This document shows, piece after piece, positions 51,841 to 60,199 of a stretch of DNA of 64,000 nucleotides; position 1 is the first letter of the stretch; the number at the start of each line of letters is the position of its first letter. Source of the stretch: Arthrobacter russicus (GTDB taxonomy: Bacteria > Actinomycetota > Actinomycetes > Actinomycetales > Micrococcaceae); assembly GCF_031454135.1 (NCBI RefSeq), contig NZ_JAVDQF010000001.1, positions 1,736,001-1,800,000 on the forward strand, in the 5' to 3' direction. The notes under the pieces are model-generated. The model was not told the DNA's origin and did not search any database. It worked only from the letters and a program-made list of their open reading frames with translations. Both the position numbers and the translations under genes were made by a program.

Positions 51841-51907
51841 TTTTCGCGAAGGGAAATCCCTTTCGCATGCTGAATTCGATGCGCATCCGGGATTCCGGTA
51901 CGCGAAT
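51841..51907 (-). repeat. Palindromic dispersed repeat, family B copy 2
   Basis: On the - strand, 51907-51888 reads ATTCGCGTACCGGAATCCCG, matching 25332-25351 at 18 of 20 positions. It is followed further on by GGGATTTC as in copy 1. Local stems include GAATTCG with CGAATTC, and GCGAAGGG with CCCTTTCGC. It lies between the divergent acetyltransferase and antiporter genes and directly upstream of the antiporter -10 (TATGCT, 51928-51933). Confidence 0.5.
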
Positions 51908-51968
51908 TCCGAGCGCGAGGCGGACAGTATGCTGAGGTTTGACCACGCCCCCGACCCTTGGAGGTCCG

Positions 51969-53630
51969 TTGAATCCGGAAATGCTCCTGCTCCTGCTCGT
52001 CGGAGCCCTCACAGTGACCGCTTTGGCCCGGAAACTCGGCTGGCCGGCGCCGCTGCTGGTCACCGCGGTGGCGATCGCGGTCTCTTTCCTGCCCAATCTG
52101 AACGTCGAGATCGAGCCGGAACTGATCCTGACCCTGGTCCTGCCGCCGCTGCTGTATTCGGCGGCCCTGGACATCTCGTTCCAGGACTTCCGGACGTCGT
52201 TGCGGCAAATCCGCCGTTTGGGCATCGGGCTGGTGATCATCACGGCCCTGGTGGTCGGCGGCATCGCGAACATCCTGATCGGCGAAATCGGGTTGCTCGC
52301 CGCGCTGCTGCTCGGTGCCATCGTGGCCCCGCCGGACGCCGTATCGGCCACCGCGATCGGCAAGAAGCTGGGCCTGCCGCGTCGGGTGATGACGGTGCTC
52401 TCCGGCGAAAGCCTGATCAACGACGCTGCGGCGCTGACCATGTTCACGCTCTTCCTGACCGGGCTCAACCAGCACACCGAGGTGAATTTCGGCCAAGGCT
52501 TCGTGCTGCTCCTGGTCAATATCGTGGTCGGCGTCGGGGTGGGTTTGGCGATTGCTTTCGTGATCCAGTTCGTCCGGATCCGGATCGACGATCCGCTGAT
52601 CGAAACCGTGATCGGTTTGCTGGTGCCGTTCGCGGCCTATCTGCTGGCCGAAGAGCTGCAGGGCTCCGGGGTGCTCGCCGTCGTTGCGGCCGGGCTCTAC
52701 CTCGGTTACAACGCGCCCAAAGCCAGCTATGTGATGCGGCTCCAGGAGCAGCCGATCTGGGCCTCGTTGGATGTCCTGCTCGAAGCCTTCGTCTTCGCCC
52801 TGATCGGCCTGCAATTCAAGAACGTGCTGATCGAAGCGATCAACAGCGAGCGCGGGCTGGGCTACAGTCTGGGCGTCGCTTTCATCGTGCTGGGCGTGGT
52901 GGTCCTGATCCGGCCGGCTTACGTCTTCTTCTCCTACTACCGCAGACAGATCCCGGTGTTCAAGGAGCGCAGGATCCGCCGCGGCCGGGCCGAGCCGGAA
53001 ATGAGCTGGCAAGATCTGACCGTAGTCTCCTGGACCGGCATGCGCGGGGTGGTGACTTTGGCTGCCGCGGCGGCTGCGAAAGCTGCCCTGGGGCCGGCCG
53101 GCGATTTGATCTTCCTGATCGCCTTCGTGGTCACCATCGGTACTTTGCTGTTGCAAGGGCTGACGCTGCCCTGGGTGATCAAAGCGCTCAAAGTCAGCGA
53201 TCCCGACCAGGAAGCGCGGGACTTGGCCGCCGAGCAGGCCTTGATGTCGAAGACTTTCAAGGTGGCCATGGAACAAATGCAGCCGACCTGGGAAAAGCTC
53301 GCCGCGAAAATCGGTCAAGACAAAGCGGACAAACTGATGGCCCGGATCCAGGGCTCGGCAGCCGCCAGGATGGCGGCCTTGCAGGACGACGACGACGGCG
53401 CTGCCGCCGCGCAGCCGAGCCGGCTCGGCTTGGACCGGGTGCCGCAGCAGCAAATGGCGAAATACATGACCGATGCCCGCCGGCAGATGAACGAACTGCG
53501 CCGGAAGGTGCTGATCGAGGAGCGGGACCAAGGCAACCTCGATGAGGAAGTCATGCGTACCGTATTGCTGGAGCTGGACACCGAAGAGTTCGCCCTGGAC
53601 AAGTCTTGGCAGTCGCGGATGCGTTCCTGA
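51969..53630 (+). CDS. Na+/H+ antiporter, CPA1 family
   Basis: The 553-residue membrane protein exchanges sodium and protons for pH and salt control. About 12 helices are present; IVAPPDAVSATAIGKKLGLP and LSGESLINDAAALTMF hold the conserved Asp residues of CPA1 exchangers (the PPDA and GESLxND motifs), and SWTGMRGVVTLAAAAA is the arginine-bearing helix. The last ~150 residues are a charged cytoplasmic helical tail (TWEKLAAKIGQDKADKLMARIQ). TTG 51969 is preceded by GGAGG four bases upstream; the alternative TTG 51939 sits almost at the predicted transcription start. A family B repeat lies upstream. Confidence 0.9.
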   Translation: MNPEMLLLLLVGALTVTALARKLGWPAPLLVTAVAIAVSFLPNLNVEIEPELILTLVLPPLLYSAALDISFQDFRTSLRQIRRLGIGLVIITALVVGGIANILIGEIGLLAALLLGAIVAPPDAVSATAIGKKLGLPRRVMTVLSGESLINDAAALTMFTLFLTGLNQHTEVNFGQGFVLLLVNIVVGVGVGLAIAFVIQFVRIRIDDPLIETVIGLLVPFAAYLLAEELQGSGVLAVVAAGLYLGYNAPKASYVMRLQEQPIWASLDVLLEAFVFALIGLQFKNVLIEAINSERGLGYSLGVAFIVLGVVVLIRPAYVFFSYYRRQIPVFKERRIRRGRAEPEMSWQDLTVVSWTGMRGVVTLAAAAAAKAALGPAGDLIFLIAFVVTIGTLLLQGLTLPWVIKALKVSDPDQEARDLAAEQALMSKTFKVAMEQMQPTWEKLAAKIGQDKADKLMARIQGSAAARMAALQDDDDGAAAAQPSRLGLDRVPQQQMAKYMTDARRQMNELRRKVLIEERDQGNLDEEVMRTVLLELDTEEFALDKSWQSRMRS

Positions 53631-53646
53631 GCTGCGGGACCGGGGT

Positions 53647-53961
53647 TCAGGACTCCGGCAGCTGCCAGACCTGGCCGAGCTCGCGCTGGTAGCTCTGCCC
53701 CTCGGTGGTGTCCAGGAAGACGTTCATCCGCTCCTGCCACGCCCGGTCCACCGGCTCGGCCGCCATTGCGGCTTTGAACTGCGCCCAATCCCGGACCTCG
53801 ACTTCGTGGAAGAGGTCTTCGCCCGAGCGCCAGATCCGCCAGGCGGTGACGCCGTGCTGGCGGAGCAGCTGATCTAGCTCGGCCGGGATCACCGCATGCG
53901 CCCGCTCGTAATCTGCGGCCATACCGGGTTTGAGCTTGGTGTGCAGCGCGATTCGTGGCAT
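53647..53961 (-). CDS. L-rhamnose mutarotase family protein
   Basis: The 104-residue protein matches the RhaM/DUF718 family, which interconverts the alpha and beta anomers of 6-deoxy sugars: RIALHTKLKPGMAADYERAHAVI, ELDQLLRQHGVTAWRIWRSGEDLFHEVEV and VDRAWQERMNVF. The His in the N-terminal part and the paired Trp are conserved in the family. AAGGAAT precedes the ATG. Beside a fucosidase and a fuconolactonase, it may act on L-fucose rather than rhamnose, as inference. Confidence 0.88.
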   Translation of the reverse strand: MPRIALHTKLKPGMAADYERAHAVIPAELDQLLRQHGVTAWRIWRSGEDLFHEVEVRDWAQFKAAMAAEPVDRAWQERMNVFLDTTEGQSYQRELGQVWQLPES

Positions 53962-53997
53962 GCGATTCCTTAAAAGTAAGACGGGAAAATTCATATG

Positions 53998-54119
53998 TAC
54001 ATCAGATGAATTCAATCAATTTGCTCACCCTCTTGCAAGATCCGAAAAGGAAATCTCTTTTAAATTGCTTGACAGCTGATTCACAGTAGCTCATTCTTGA
54101 TTCTTAAAGGTCTGATGTA
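53998..54119. promoter_or_regulatory. Divergent promoter region with 9-base inverted repeat
   Basis: TACATCAGA (53998-54006) near the mutarotase start is the reverse complement of TCTGATGTA (54111-54119) near the fucosidase start. The flanking TTCATA on the left is also mirrored. TTGACA at 54069-54074 with CATTCT 17 bases later is a probable promoter for the fucosidase. The 53962-54136 gap is clearly AT-richer than its surroundings. Confidence 0.4.
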
Positions 54120-54136
54120 TGAATAAGGGGTGCGCA

Positions 54137-56812
54137 ATGATGCGAGTTCGACGACGGGCTGCCGGGTTCTGCGCGGCACTGGCCATCGGAGCCCTTCTGT
54201 TGGGAGGATTGGTGCCACCAGCCGTCGCGGACAGCTCCGCAGCAGTGCCGGCGAGCGACGACTTGAAGGTCCGCTTCGCCGGGTCACTCGTCGGCACCAC
54301 CGCTTACACCACTGCTGGCGATGAGCAGTTGCGCGGCTCGCTGCGCCGGGTCCAAGGCGGCGAAGAACAAATCGTCGGTACCGGGGTGAAACTCTCCGGC
54401 GGAACCCAGGGATTGCGTTTCGAGCCCAGTGACTGGACTCTGGGCCAAGGCACCGCGACGAAGAATTTCATCGCGGAGCTGCAATTCACGCCGACGGCGA
54501 CGCCGGCGAACCTCAGTACTTTGCTGTCCGCTGGCGGCAATTTCTATGTCCGGGCCGAAGCCGGGCAGCTGCGCTACGGATTCAATTCGCCCAATGGCAG
54601 CCAATGGACCAACAACTCGGCATCGACCGCGTTCCCGACGCTCAATCAGAAGCACACCTTGTCCCTGCAATACTTGCCCAGCAGCACCGGCGCCTCGCTC
54701 TACGTGATCCTCGACGGCAAGCAGTTGCCCACGGTGACTGCCAGCAAGGGCTTCGGCCTGGTCTCGGGCGGGGAAAAAGCTTTCGGTTTCGGCAACGAAG
54801 TGCACCCGAGCGGAACCAATCGGGGCTTCGTCGGCTCCTTGCAGCAACTCCGGGTGACCACCGGACCGGACGCCTTCGACCCGAAGGCCTTCGTGCTCGG
54901 CGACGGCGGGACCGGCCCCGGGCCGGGCGGCAAATGCACCGATCTCAGCCAACTTTCGCCCGGGAACTACATCCCGGTCAGCGCCGATGATTGCGACCAG
55001 GACATCGTGACCAAGTCGACGATGGTCCGGCCCACCGCACAGCAGTGGCAGTGGCAGGACGACCGGCTGAGCGCGTTCGTGCACTTCGGCATCAATACTT
55101 TCTACAACCAGGAGTGGGGCAACGGAACCGAGGATCCGAAGCGTTTCAACCCCACCGGCCCGGTCAATACCGACCAGTGGGTCAGCAGCCTGGCCGACGC
55201 CGGCTTCCGGCGGGTCATCCTGACCGTGAAACACCATGACGGGTTCCTGCTCTATCCGAGCCGTTACACGGACTATTCGGTGGCATCCTCACCGTGGTTG
55301 GACGGCAAAGGCGATGTGGTCAAGCAGCTCACCGATTCGGCCCGGAAGTACGGGCTCGACGTCGGCCTGTACCTCTCCCCGGCGGATTCCAACCAGGAAG
55401 TGCGCGGCGTGTACGGCAACGGCAGCGCCCCGAGCACCCGGAGCATCCCGACTCTGGTCCCCGGGGACACCCGAGCCGGCCAGCCCAACCTGCCCAGCTT
55501 CAGCTACCAGGCGACTGATTACGGCGCCTACTTCCTGAACACGCTCTACGAGATCCTGACCCAGTACGGGAAGATCAGCGAAGTCTGGTTCGACGGCTCG
55601 AACGGCAATACCGCGAAGACCGAAAAGTACGATTACCCGGCCTTCTACGACCTGATCGGCAAGTTGCAGCCGAATGCCGTCGTCGCGGTAGGCGGCCGCG
55701 ACGTCCGCTGGGTCGGCAACGAAGCCGGGCAGGCCCGGGCGGACAATGAGTGGAGTCCGCTGGCCGTGGGCGATCCCGCGGACAAAGGGAAGTTCACCGA
55801 AATCATCCCCACCGACGCCCAAGCCCTGGGCGATCGGCCCAGCTTGATCTCCGCCGTCAGGCAGGGCGCCAATACCTTGCACTGGTGGCCCGCCGAAGCC
55901 GACTTCAAATTGACCCAAGGCTGGTTCGCGCACCCCAACGACAAACCGCTCACTGGAAAACAGCAGCTGCAGAAATACGAAGAATCAGTGGGCCGCAATG
56001 CGGTGTTCCTGATGAACGTGCCGCCGACCACGAATGGTTCGTTCTCAGCAGCTTCGGTCCAAGCCCTGAAAGACTTCAAGGCCGAACGGGACAAGGCTTA
56101 CGCCACCGACTTCGCCCGTGGCCGGGATGCGGTATCCGCGGACGGCTCCGTGGTCCGCACGCTCACCGACGACAATCCGTTGACCTCATGGAGTTCCGGC
56201 CAGACCGGCGCCGGCAGCGTCACCGTGGACCTCGGTGCGCCGAAGCCGGTGAAACGGATTTCGCTGGCCGAAAATGTACTGAACTTCGGGCAGACCGCAG
56301 AGAAAATCACCATCGAGGCGGAGCAGAACGGAACCTGGAAGGAAATCGGCCAATCCGGTGCGGTGGGCCAATCCCGAATCCTGGTCTTGCCGGCAACCGT
56401 CACCGCGCAGAAGTTCCGGCTCTCGGTCAAAGCCTCCCGCGCTCCGGTGCAGCTTGCCACCCTCTCGCTCTGGGGCGAATCAGCGGTAGCCCTGCCGCAG
56501 CCGGCAGAAACCTACCTCGATTGCTCCGCCTCACGGGCCGGCGATGGTTCCCGGTTGGCGCCGTTCAATTCGCTGGAACAACTCCGCCAGGTCACCTTGG
56601 CACCGGGAAGTTTCCTGCGGATCAAGTCCGGCACCGATTGCGCCGCCGGCGGATCCGGGATCTGGGGCTACGGCACTGCCCAGCTGCCGATCACCGCGAC
56701 CGGTTATGCCGGAACCGCGGAACCGAGCATCGGCGGCAAGCCGGCCAGTGAAGTGCTGGCCCCGTACACCGTCAAGGGCTGGCAACTGTCCTTCGGCACT
56801 CCGGTACCCTGA
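54137..56812 (+). CDS. Secreted alpha-L-fucosidase, GH29, multidomain
   Basis: The 891-residue exported enzyme releases L-fucose from glycans. A signal peptide (CAALAIGALLLGGLVPPAVA) is followed by a laminin-G-like beta-sandwich (residues ~35-250: LKVRFAGSLVGTT, FIAELQFTPT, YVILDGKQL). The GH29 barrel follows from ~290: AFVHFGINTFYNQEWGNG, VILTVKHHDGFLLYPS, YGLDVGLYLSPAD, EVWFDGSNGN with nucleophile Asp486. A discoidin-like (F5/8 type C) module with GSVTVDLGAPKPVKRISLAEN and a short C-terminal region complete it. AAGGGG precedes ATG 54137, so it is preferred to ATG 54119. The fuconolactonase gene follows four bases later. Confidence 0.9.
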   Translation: MMRVRRRAAGFCAALAIGALLLGGLVPPAVADSSAAVPASDDLKVRFAGSLVGTTAYTTAGDEQLRGSLRRVQGGEEQIVGTGVKLSGGTQGLRFEPSDWTLGQGTATKNFIAELQFTPTATPANLSTLLSAGGNFYVRAEAGQLRYGFNSPNGSQWTNNSASTAFPTLNQKHTLSLQYLPSSTGASLYVILDGKQLPTVTASKGFGLVSGGEKAFGFGNEVHPSGTNRGFVGSLQQLRVTTGPDAFDPKAFVLGDGGTGPGPGGKCTDLSQLSPGNYIPVSADDCDQDIVTKSTMVRPTAQQWQWQDDRLSAFVHFGINTFYNQEWGNGTEDPKRFNPTGPVNTDQWVSSLADAGFRRVILTVKHHDGFLLYPSRYTDYSVASSPWLDGKGDVVKQLTDSARKYGLDVGLYLSPADSNQEVRGVYGNGSAPSTRSIPTLVPGDTRAGQPNLPSFSYQATDYGAYFLNTLYEILTQYGKISEVWFDGSNGNTAKTEKYDYPAFYDLIGKLQPNAVVAVGGRDVRWVGNEAGQARADNEWSPLAVGDPADKGKFTEIIPTDAQALGDRPSLISAVRQGANTLHWWPAEADFKLTQGWFAHPNDKPLTGKQQLQKYEESVGRNAVFLMNVPPTTNGSFSAASVQALKDFKAERDKAYATDFARGRDAVSADGSVVRTLTDDNPLTSWSSGQTGAGSVTVDLGAPKPVKRISLAENVLNFGQTAEKITIEAEQNGTWKEIGQSGAVGQSRILVLPATVTAQKFRLSVKASRAPVQLATLSLWGESAVALPQPAETYLDCSASRAGDGSRLAPFNSLEQLRQVTLAPGSFLRIKSGTDCAAGGSGIWGYGTAQLPITATGYAGTAEPSIGGKPASEVLAPYTVKGWQLSFGTPVP

Positions 56813-56816
56813 TCGG

Positions 56817-57674
56817 ATGAACCCGAGGATCGACGCGCACCACCACCTCTGGGATTTGGCCGTCCGGCCCCAGGACTGGATCAGCGGCCCCGAGATGGCG
56901 GCAATCGACCGGGACTTCCTGATCGAGGAGTTCGAATCACTGGCTGCCGCGAACGGCGTCCACGCGAGCGTTCTGGTGCAGACCGTCTGCGTGCCGGCGG
57001 AGACTCCGGAGTTCTTGGCGATCGCGGAGCGGTCACCGCTCATCCAAGCGGTGGTCGGCTGGGTGGATCTGGAATCGCCCGACGTCGTCGATCGGCTCGC
57101 CGAACTCAGCGCTTTGCCCGGCGGCAGATACCTGCGCGGGATCCGGCACCAGGTGCAAAGCGAGGCCGATCCGGACTGGTTGCTCCGGCCCGCGGTCCAG
57201 CGCGGCTTGCAGGCCGTGGGCCGGGCCGGACTGCAATTCGATCTGGTCCTCCGGCCGGACCAGCTCGGCATGGCGGCCCGGGCCGTGCGCCGGCTGCCCG
57301 ACGTCGGCTTCGTGCTCGACCACGCGGGAAAGCCGCCCATCGCCTCCGGCGAGCTGACCCGCTGGCACACGGATCTCGCAGAACTCGGCACGGCGCCGAA
57401 CCTGCGTTGCAAGCTTTCCGGGCTGATGACCGAGGCGGCCTGGGATTCCTGGACTATCGGCGATCTGCGCCCGGTCGTGGAGCGCCTGCTGGCCAGCTTC
57501 GGCCCGGACCGGCTGATGATCGGTTCGGATTGGCCGGTCAGCACGCTGGCTGGGGACTATGCCCGGATCTGGACGGCGAGCGAGGAACTGATCTCCGGGC
57601 TCTCCGGGGCGGAGCGCGCTGCGGTCGGCTGGCAGACCGCAGCCGCTGCCTACCGGATACCGGTGGTTTACTGA
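56817..57674 (+). CDS. Amidohydrolase-2 lactonase, L-fuconolactonase-like
   Basis: The 285-residue metal-dependent TIM-barrel hydrolase matches COG3618: the N-terminal RIDAHHHLWD metal site, RGIRHQVQSEADPDWL, FVLDHAGKPP, NLRCKLSGLMTEA and the final GSDWPVS with catalytic Asp. It opens sugar lactones such as L-fucono-1,5-lactone, a step of non-phosphorylated L-fucose degradation. The ATG starts 4 bases after the fucosidase stop. L-fucose dehydrogenase, the enzyme between them in the pathway, is not in the window. Confidence 0.85.
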   Translation: MNPRIDAHHHLWDLAVRPQDWISGPEMAAIDRDFLIEEFESLAAANGVHASVLVQTVCVPAETPEFLAIAERSPLIQAVVGWVDLESPDVVDRLAELSALPGGRYLRGIRHQVQSEADPDWLLRPAVQRGLQAVGRAGLQFDLVLRPDQLGMAARAVRRLPDVGFVLDHAGKPPIASGELTRWHTDLAELGTAPNLRCKLSGLMTEAAWDSWTIGDLRPVVERLLASFGPDRLMIGSDWPVSTLAGDYARIWTASEELISGLSGAERAAVGWQTAAAAYRIPVVY

Positions 57675-57693
57675 GCCTGGCAGCTGGATTCGG

Positions 57694-58427
57694 CCGTTGC
57701 CGCGCTGGAACGGTTCGGTGAAGGTCGCCACCAGCTGCGGTGCCAGCTGCACCCCGGTGTTGTTCACGATCAGGGTCACCGAATCCGTTTCGACGGCGGT
57801 GCTGACCTCCACGGTTCCGTGCTCCGGGATATTGTGCACGATCGCGTTGTGCACCAGATTCGTGGCCAACTGCAACAAGAGCGTGGGCGAGCCGGTGGTG
57901 GGCGTGATCTCTCCCGTGGTGGTGACCGTCACCCCGTGCTTTTCGGCGAGCGCATGCAGCGTTTCGGTGGCTTCCTCCGCGATGAGCGACAAATCGACGG
58001 GTTCCCGGGTGAACGACTGCTGCTCGGCCCGGCTCAGCAGGAGCAATGCCTCGGTGAGCTCGATCGCCCGCGTGTTGACGTATTGCAGCCGTTCCAGCAG
58101 CTCCGACCTCTCCTGCCCGGGGCCGCTGCGCGCCACTTCCAGAAGCGTCTGGGTGATCGCCAACGGCGTGCGCAGTTCGTGCTAGGCATTGGCCGCGAAC
58201 CTGCGTTGCTCGGCGTCGTGCGTTTCGATCCGCTCGAGCATCGCGTCGAAGTCGTCGGCGAGTGCGCGGAACTCGTCTTTGCGGCCTTCCAGCTGAATCC
58301 GGTGCGACAGCGACCCTCCGGCAGCCTCGCGGGTGGCCTTGGTCAACCGGGCAAGTGGTACCAACATCCGGCCGGCGAGCATCAAGAAGCCGGCGTAGCT
58401 CAAGGTGAGCCTGAGCCGGACGCTCAT
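57694..58427 (-). pseudogene. Sensor histidine kinase, inactivated
   Basis: The remnant begins MSVRLRLTLSYAGFLMLAG and goes straight into RMLVPLARLTKATREAA (end of helix 2 and HAMP), so the sensor loop between the two helices is deleted. In the H-box the frame reads RRFAANA, then TAG at 58184-58182, then HELRTPLAI. The usual residue there is Ser, so one base change TCG to TAG explains it. The kinase continues through the N-box (NLVHNAIVHN) and ends after FTEPFQRGNG, where the G1 and G2 ATP-binding boxes should follow but are absent. With an internal deletion, a stop and a 3' truncation, it cannot signal. The response regulator remnant lies directly upstream. Confidence 0.88.
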
Positions 58428-58437
58428 CCCGGATTTC

Positions 58438-58581
58438 CTAGCCACGGTTTTCGCCGGCCTCCGGGCCGAGGTCGATCCGGTAGCCGACGCCCGGCACGGT
58501 GGCGATCGCTTCCAGACGCAGCCCATCGCGGATGGCGTCCGCCATATAAGGCTCGTCCTCGACCACCAGCATGGACTCCAT
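58438..58581 (-). pseudogene. OmpR-type response regulator, internally deleted
   Basis: Only 47 codons remain. They read MESMLVVEDEPYMADAIRDG, the start of a receiver domain with its acidic pair, then LRLE joined directly to AIATVPGVGYRIDL, the end of an OmpR-type winged helix. About 180 residues are missing, including the phosphorylated Asp and the DNA-recognition helix, yet the frame is kept through the junction. It ends at TAG 58440-58438, ten bases before the kinase remnant. Confidence 0.88.
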
Positions 58582-58643
58582 CCTAAGAGCCGGGGCATAT
58601 CCTCGGCGTATTGAAAACCCGCCGGGGCTGGGAGAATGGTCGG

Positions 58644-59576
58644 GTGACTTGCCAGCTCCGCGCGCTCAGCCCAGCCGAGTGGCTGCCGCTTGCCCGGACG
58701 CATGCCGAGCGGGTGGACGGCTACGCTGCGCCTTACCTGCAACGGCGCTCGCACGGCGAAAAACACCCGGTCGAGGACTTCCTGTTCACCTATTACACGC
58801 TCAAACCGGCCCAGTTGCGGCGCTGGCACCCAGGCAGCGGAGTGGTCCTGCTCGGTGAGGCCGCAGCGGAGCGCTTGGCCTGGCGGTTCTACCGGACCGC
58901 CGACGACGGCGAACGCGAGGAGCTGGGCCTGGAGCCGGCCGAGCCCGCAGTGACCGTGGACGTCGTGGAGTTCCTGGCCGCCCGGCGCAGTGCCCTGGAC
59001 TTCGCGCTGCTGATCTTGGCCGGAACCGCGGCCCGGCCGGCTCAGTTCGGCTGCTTCGGACTGCATGAATGGGCGATGGCCTACCGCAGCGAAGAAAACG
59101 GCATCCGGCACGAATACCTGCCATTACGCCTCGGCGCGGCGGGCACCGACCAGGTGGTGGAGTCGAATCGGATCCGCTGCTCGCACTTCGACGCGTTCCG
59201 GTTCTACACCCCGCAAGCCGTCCCGCTGAACGAACTCTCGCCGAATCGGGAAAACCAGCGGACCATGGAACAGCCGGGCTGCCTGCACGCCAATATGGAC
59301 CTCTACAAATGGGCGTACAAACTCATCCCGATGCTGCCCAGCGAAATGCTGATGGACGCTTTCGAGCTCTCCTGGCGGATCCGGGCGATGGACATGCGGG
59401 CGGCGCCTTATGACTTGTCCGATTGGGGCTATCCGGCGATCCCTATCGAATCCGCGGAAGGCAAAGCCGAGTACGTGGCCGCCCAGCGCGGCTTCAGCGA
59501 GGAATCCGCCGGTCTGCGGTCACGGTTGCTGAACGATTTGCGGGAACGGCTGGAACTCCCGGTCCCGCAGGCCTAG
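58644..59576 (+). CDS. Protein annotated as 3-methyladenine DNA glycosylase in actinobacteria
   Basis: The 310-residue protein has WLPLARTHAERVDGYAAPYLQRRSHGEKHPVEDFLFTYY, QLRRWHPGSGVVL, FGCFGLHEWAMAY, RCSHFDAFRFYTPQA and QPGCLHANMDLYKWAYKL. I recognise this as an actinobacterial family commonly labelled 3-methyladenine DNA glycosylase, but no AlkA, Tag or Mpg motif is visible, so the label is uncertain. The rich set of His, Cys and Trp residues (FGCFGLHEW, CLHANMDLYKW) suggests a metal or substrate site. The GTG at 58644 follows GGGAGAATGG. Downstream, the lipoprotein gene begins after 27 bases. Confidence 0.65.
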   Translation: MTCQLRALSPAEWLPLARTHAERVDGYAAPYLQRRSHGEKHPVEDFLFTYYTLKPAQLRRWHPGSGVVLLGEAAAERLAWRFYRTADDGEREELGLEPAEPAVTVDVVEFLAARRSALDFALLILAGTAARPAQFGCFGLHEWAMAYRSEENGIRHEYLPLRLGAAGTDQVVESNRIRCSHFDAFRFYTPQAVPLNELSPNRENQRTMEQPGCLHANMDLYKWAYKLIPMLPSEMLMDAFELSWRIRAMDMRAAPYDLSDWGYPAIPIESAEGKAEYVAAQRGFSEESAGLRSRLLNDLRERLELPVPQA

Positions 59577-59603
59577 GCTGGGAAGATCCCGAACGGAGGT
59601 CCC

Positions 59604-60170
59604 GTGAAACGCAGCAGCACAGGACGATACGGTGTCCCCGCGGCTTCGGCGCTCCTGATCCTGACGGGCGCCGCGTTGTTGGCCGGTTGCGCCAGCCCGC
59701 CGTCGGGCACCGACAACCCGACGAACGCCCCGCCGGCTGCGACTTCCGGGCCGGGATTGCCGCCGTCGGCAAGCACCGGCCTGCCCGGATCGCCCAATCC
59801 TGCACCCGCGATCAGCTTGCCCGCCGGAGCCGATATCGGCTTGTCCATCGCGGTCAAGGCCGGCCCGGAGGATCCGGCAAAGGCGACCACCTTGATCTGC
59901 AATGGCAGCAGCCCGCTGCCGGAGAGTTCGGTCAGCGACCCGGCAGCAGCCTGCGCTGCGGTGCAGAAATTCGGTTCGGCGATCTTTTCGCCCACGGCAC
60001 CGAACCGGCAATGCACCATGCAATACGGCGGCCCGCAGACCGCCCAGGTCACCGGCACGGTCAAGGGCCAGGCAGTCGCCAAATCGTTCTCGTTGACCGA
60101 CGGTTGCGAAATCTCGGACTGGAACAGCTTCGCTGCGGTATTGGGCAGCCCTGCGGACAGCGGTCTCTGA
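59604..60170 (+). CDS. Lipoprotein with subtilisin-inhibitor-like (SSI) domain
   Basis: The 188-residue protein has a lipoprotein signal (ALLILTGAALLAGC) with Cys29 as anchor and a 50-residue Pro/Ser/Gly linker. The C-terminal ~110 residues contain TLICNGSSPLPESSVSDPAAACAAV, CTMQYGGPQTAQVTGTVKGQAV and FSLTDGCEISDW. The order of four cysteines, the DPAAAC helix and the C-T-x-x-Y-G/D-P motif resemble the Streptomyces subtilisin inhibitor family. An inhibitory loop between the second and third cysteines would be TAPNRQ. It is a membrane-attached possible inhibitor; a subtilase gene lies 1 kb away on the other strand. Confidence 0.7.
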   Translation: MKRSSTGRYGVPAASALLILTGAALLAGCASPPSGTDNPTNAPPAATSGPGLPPSASTGLPGSPNPAPAISLPAGADIGLSIAVKAGPEDPAKATTLICNGSSPLPESSVSDPAAACAAVQKFGSAIFSPTAPNRQCTMQYGGPQTAQVTGTVKGQAVAKSFSLTDGCEISDWNSFAAVLGSPADSGL

Positions 60171-60199
60171 ACGGCGACCGGCACCGGGCCGCAGCAGGT

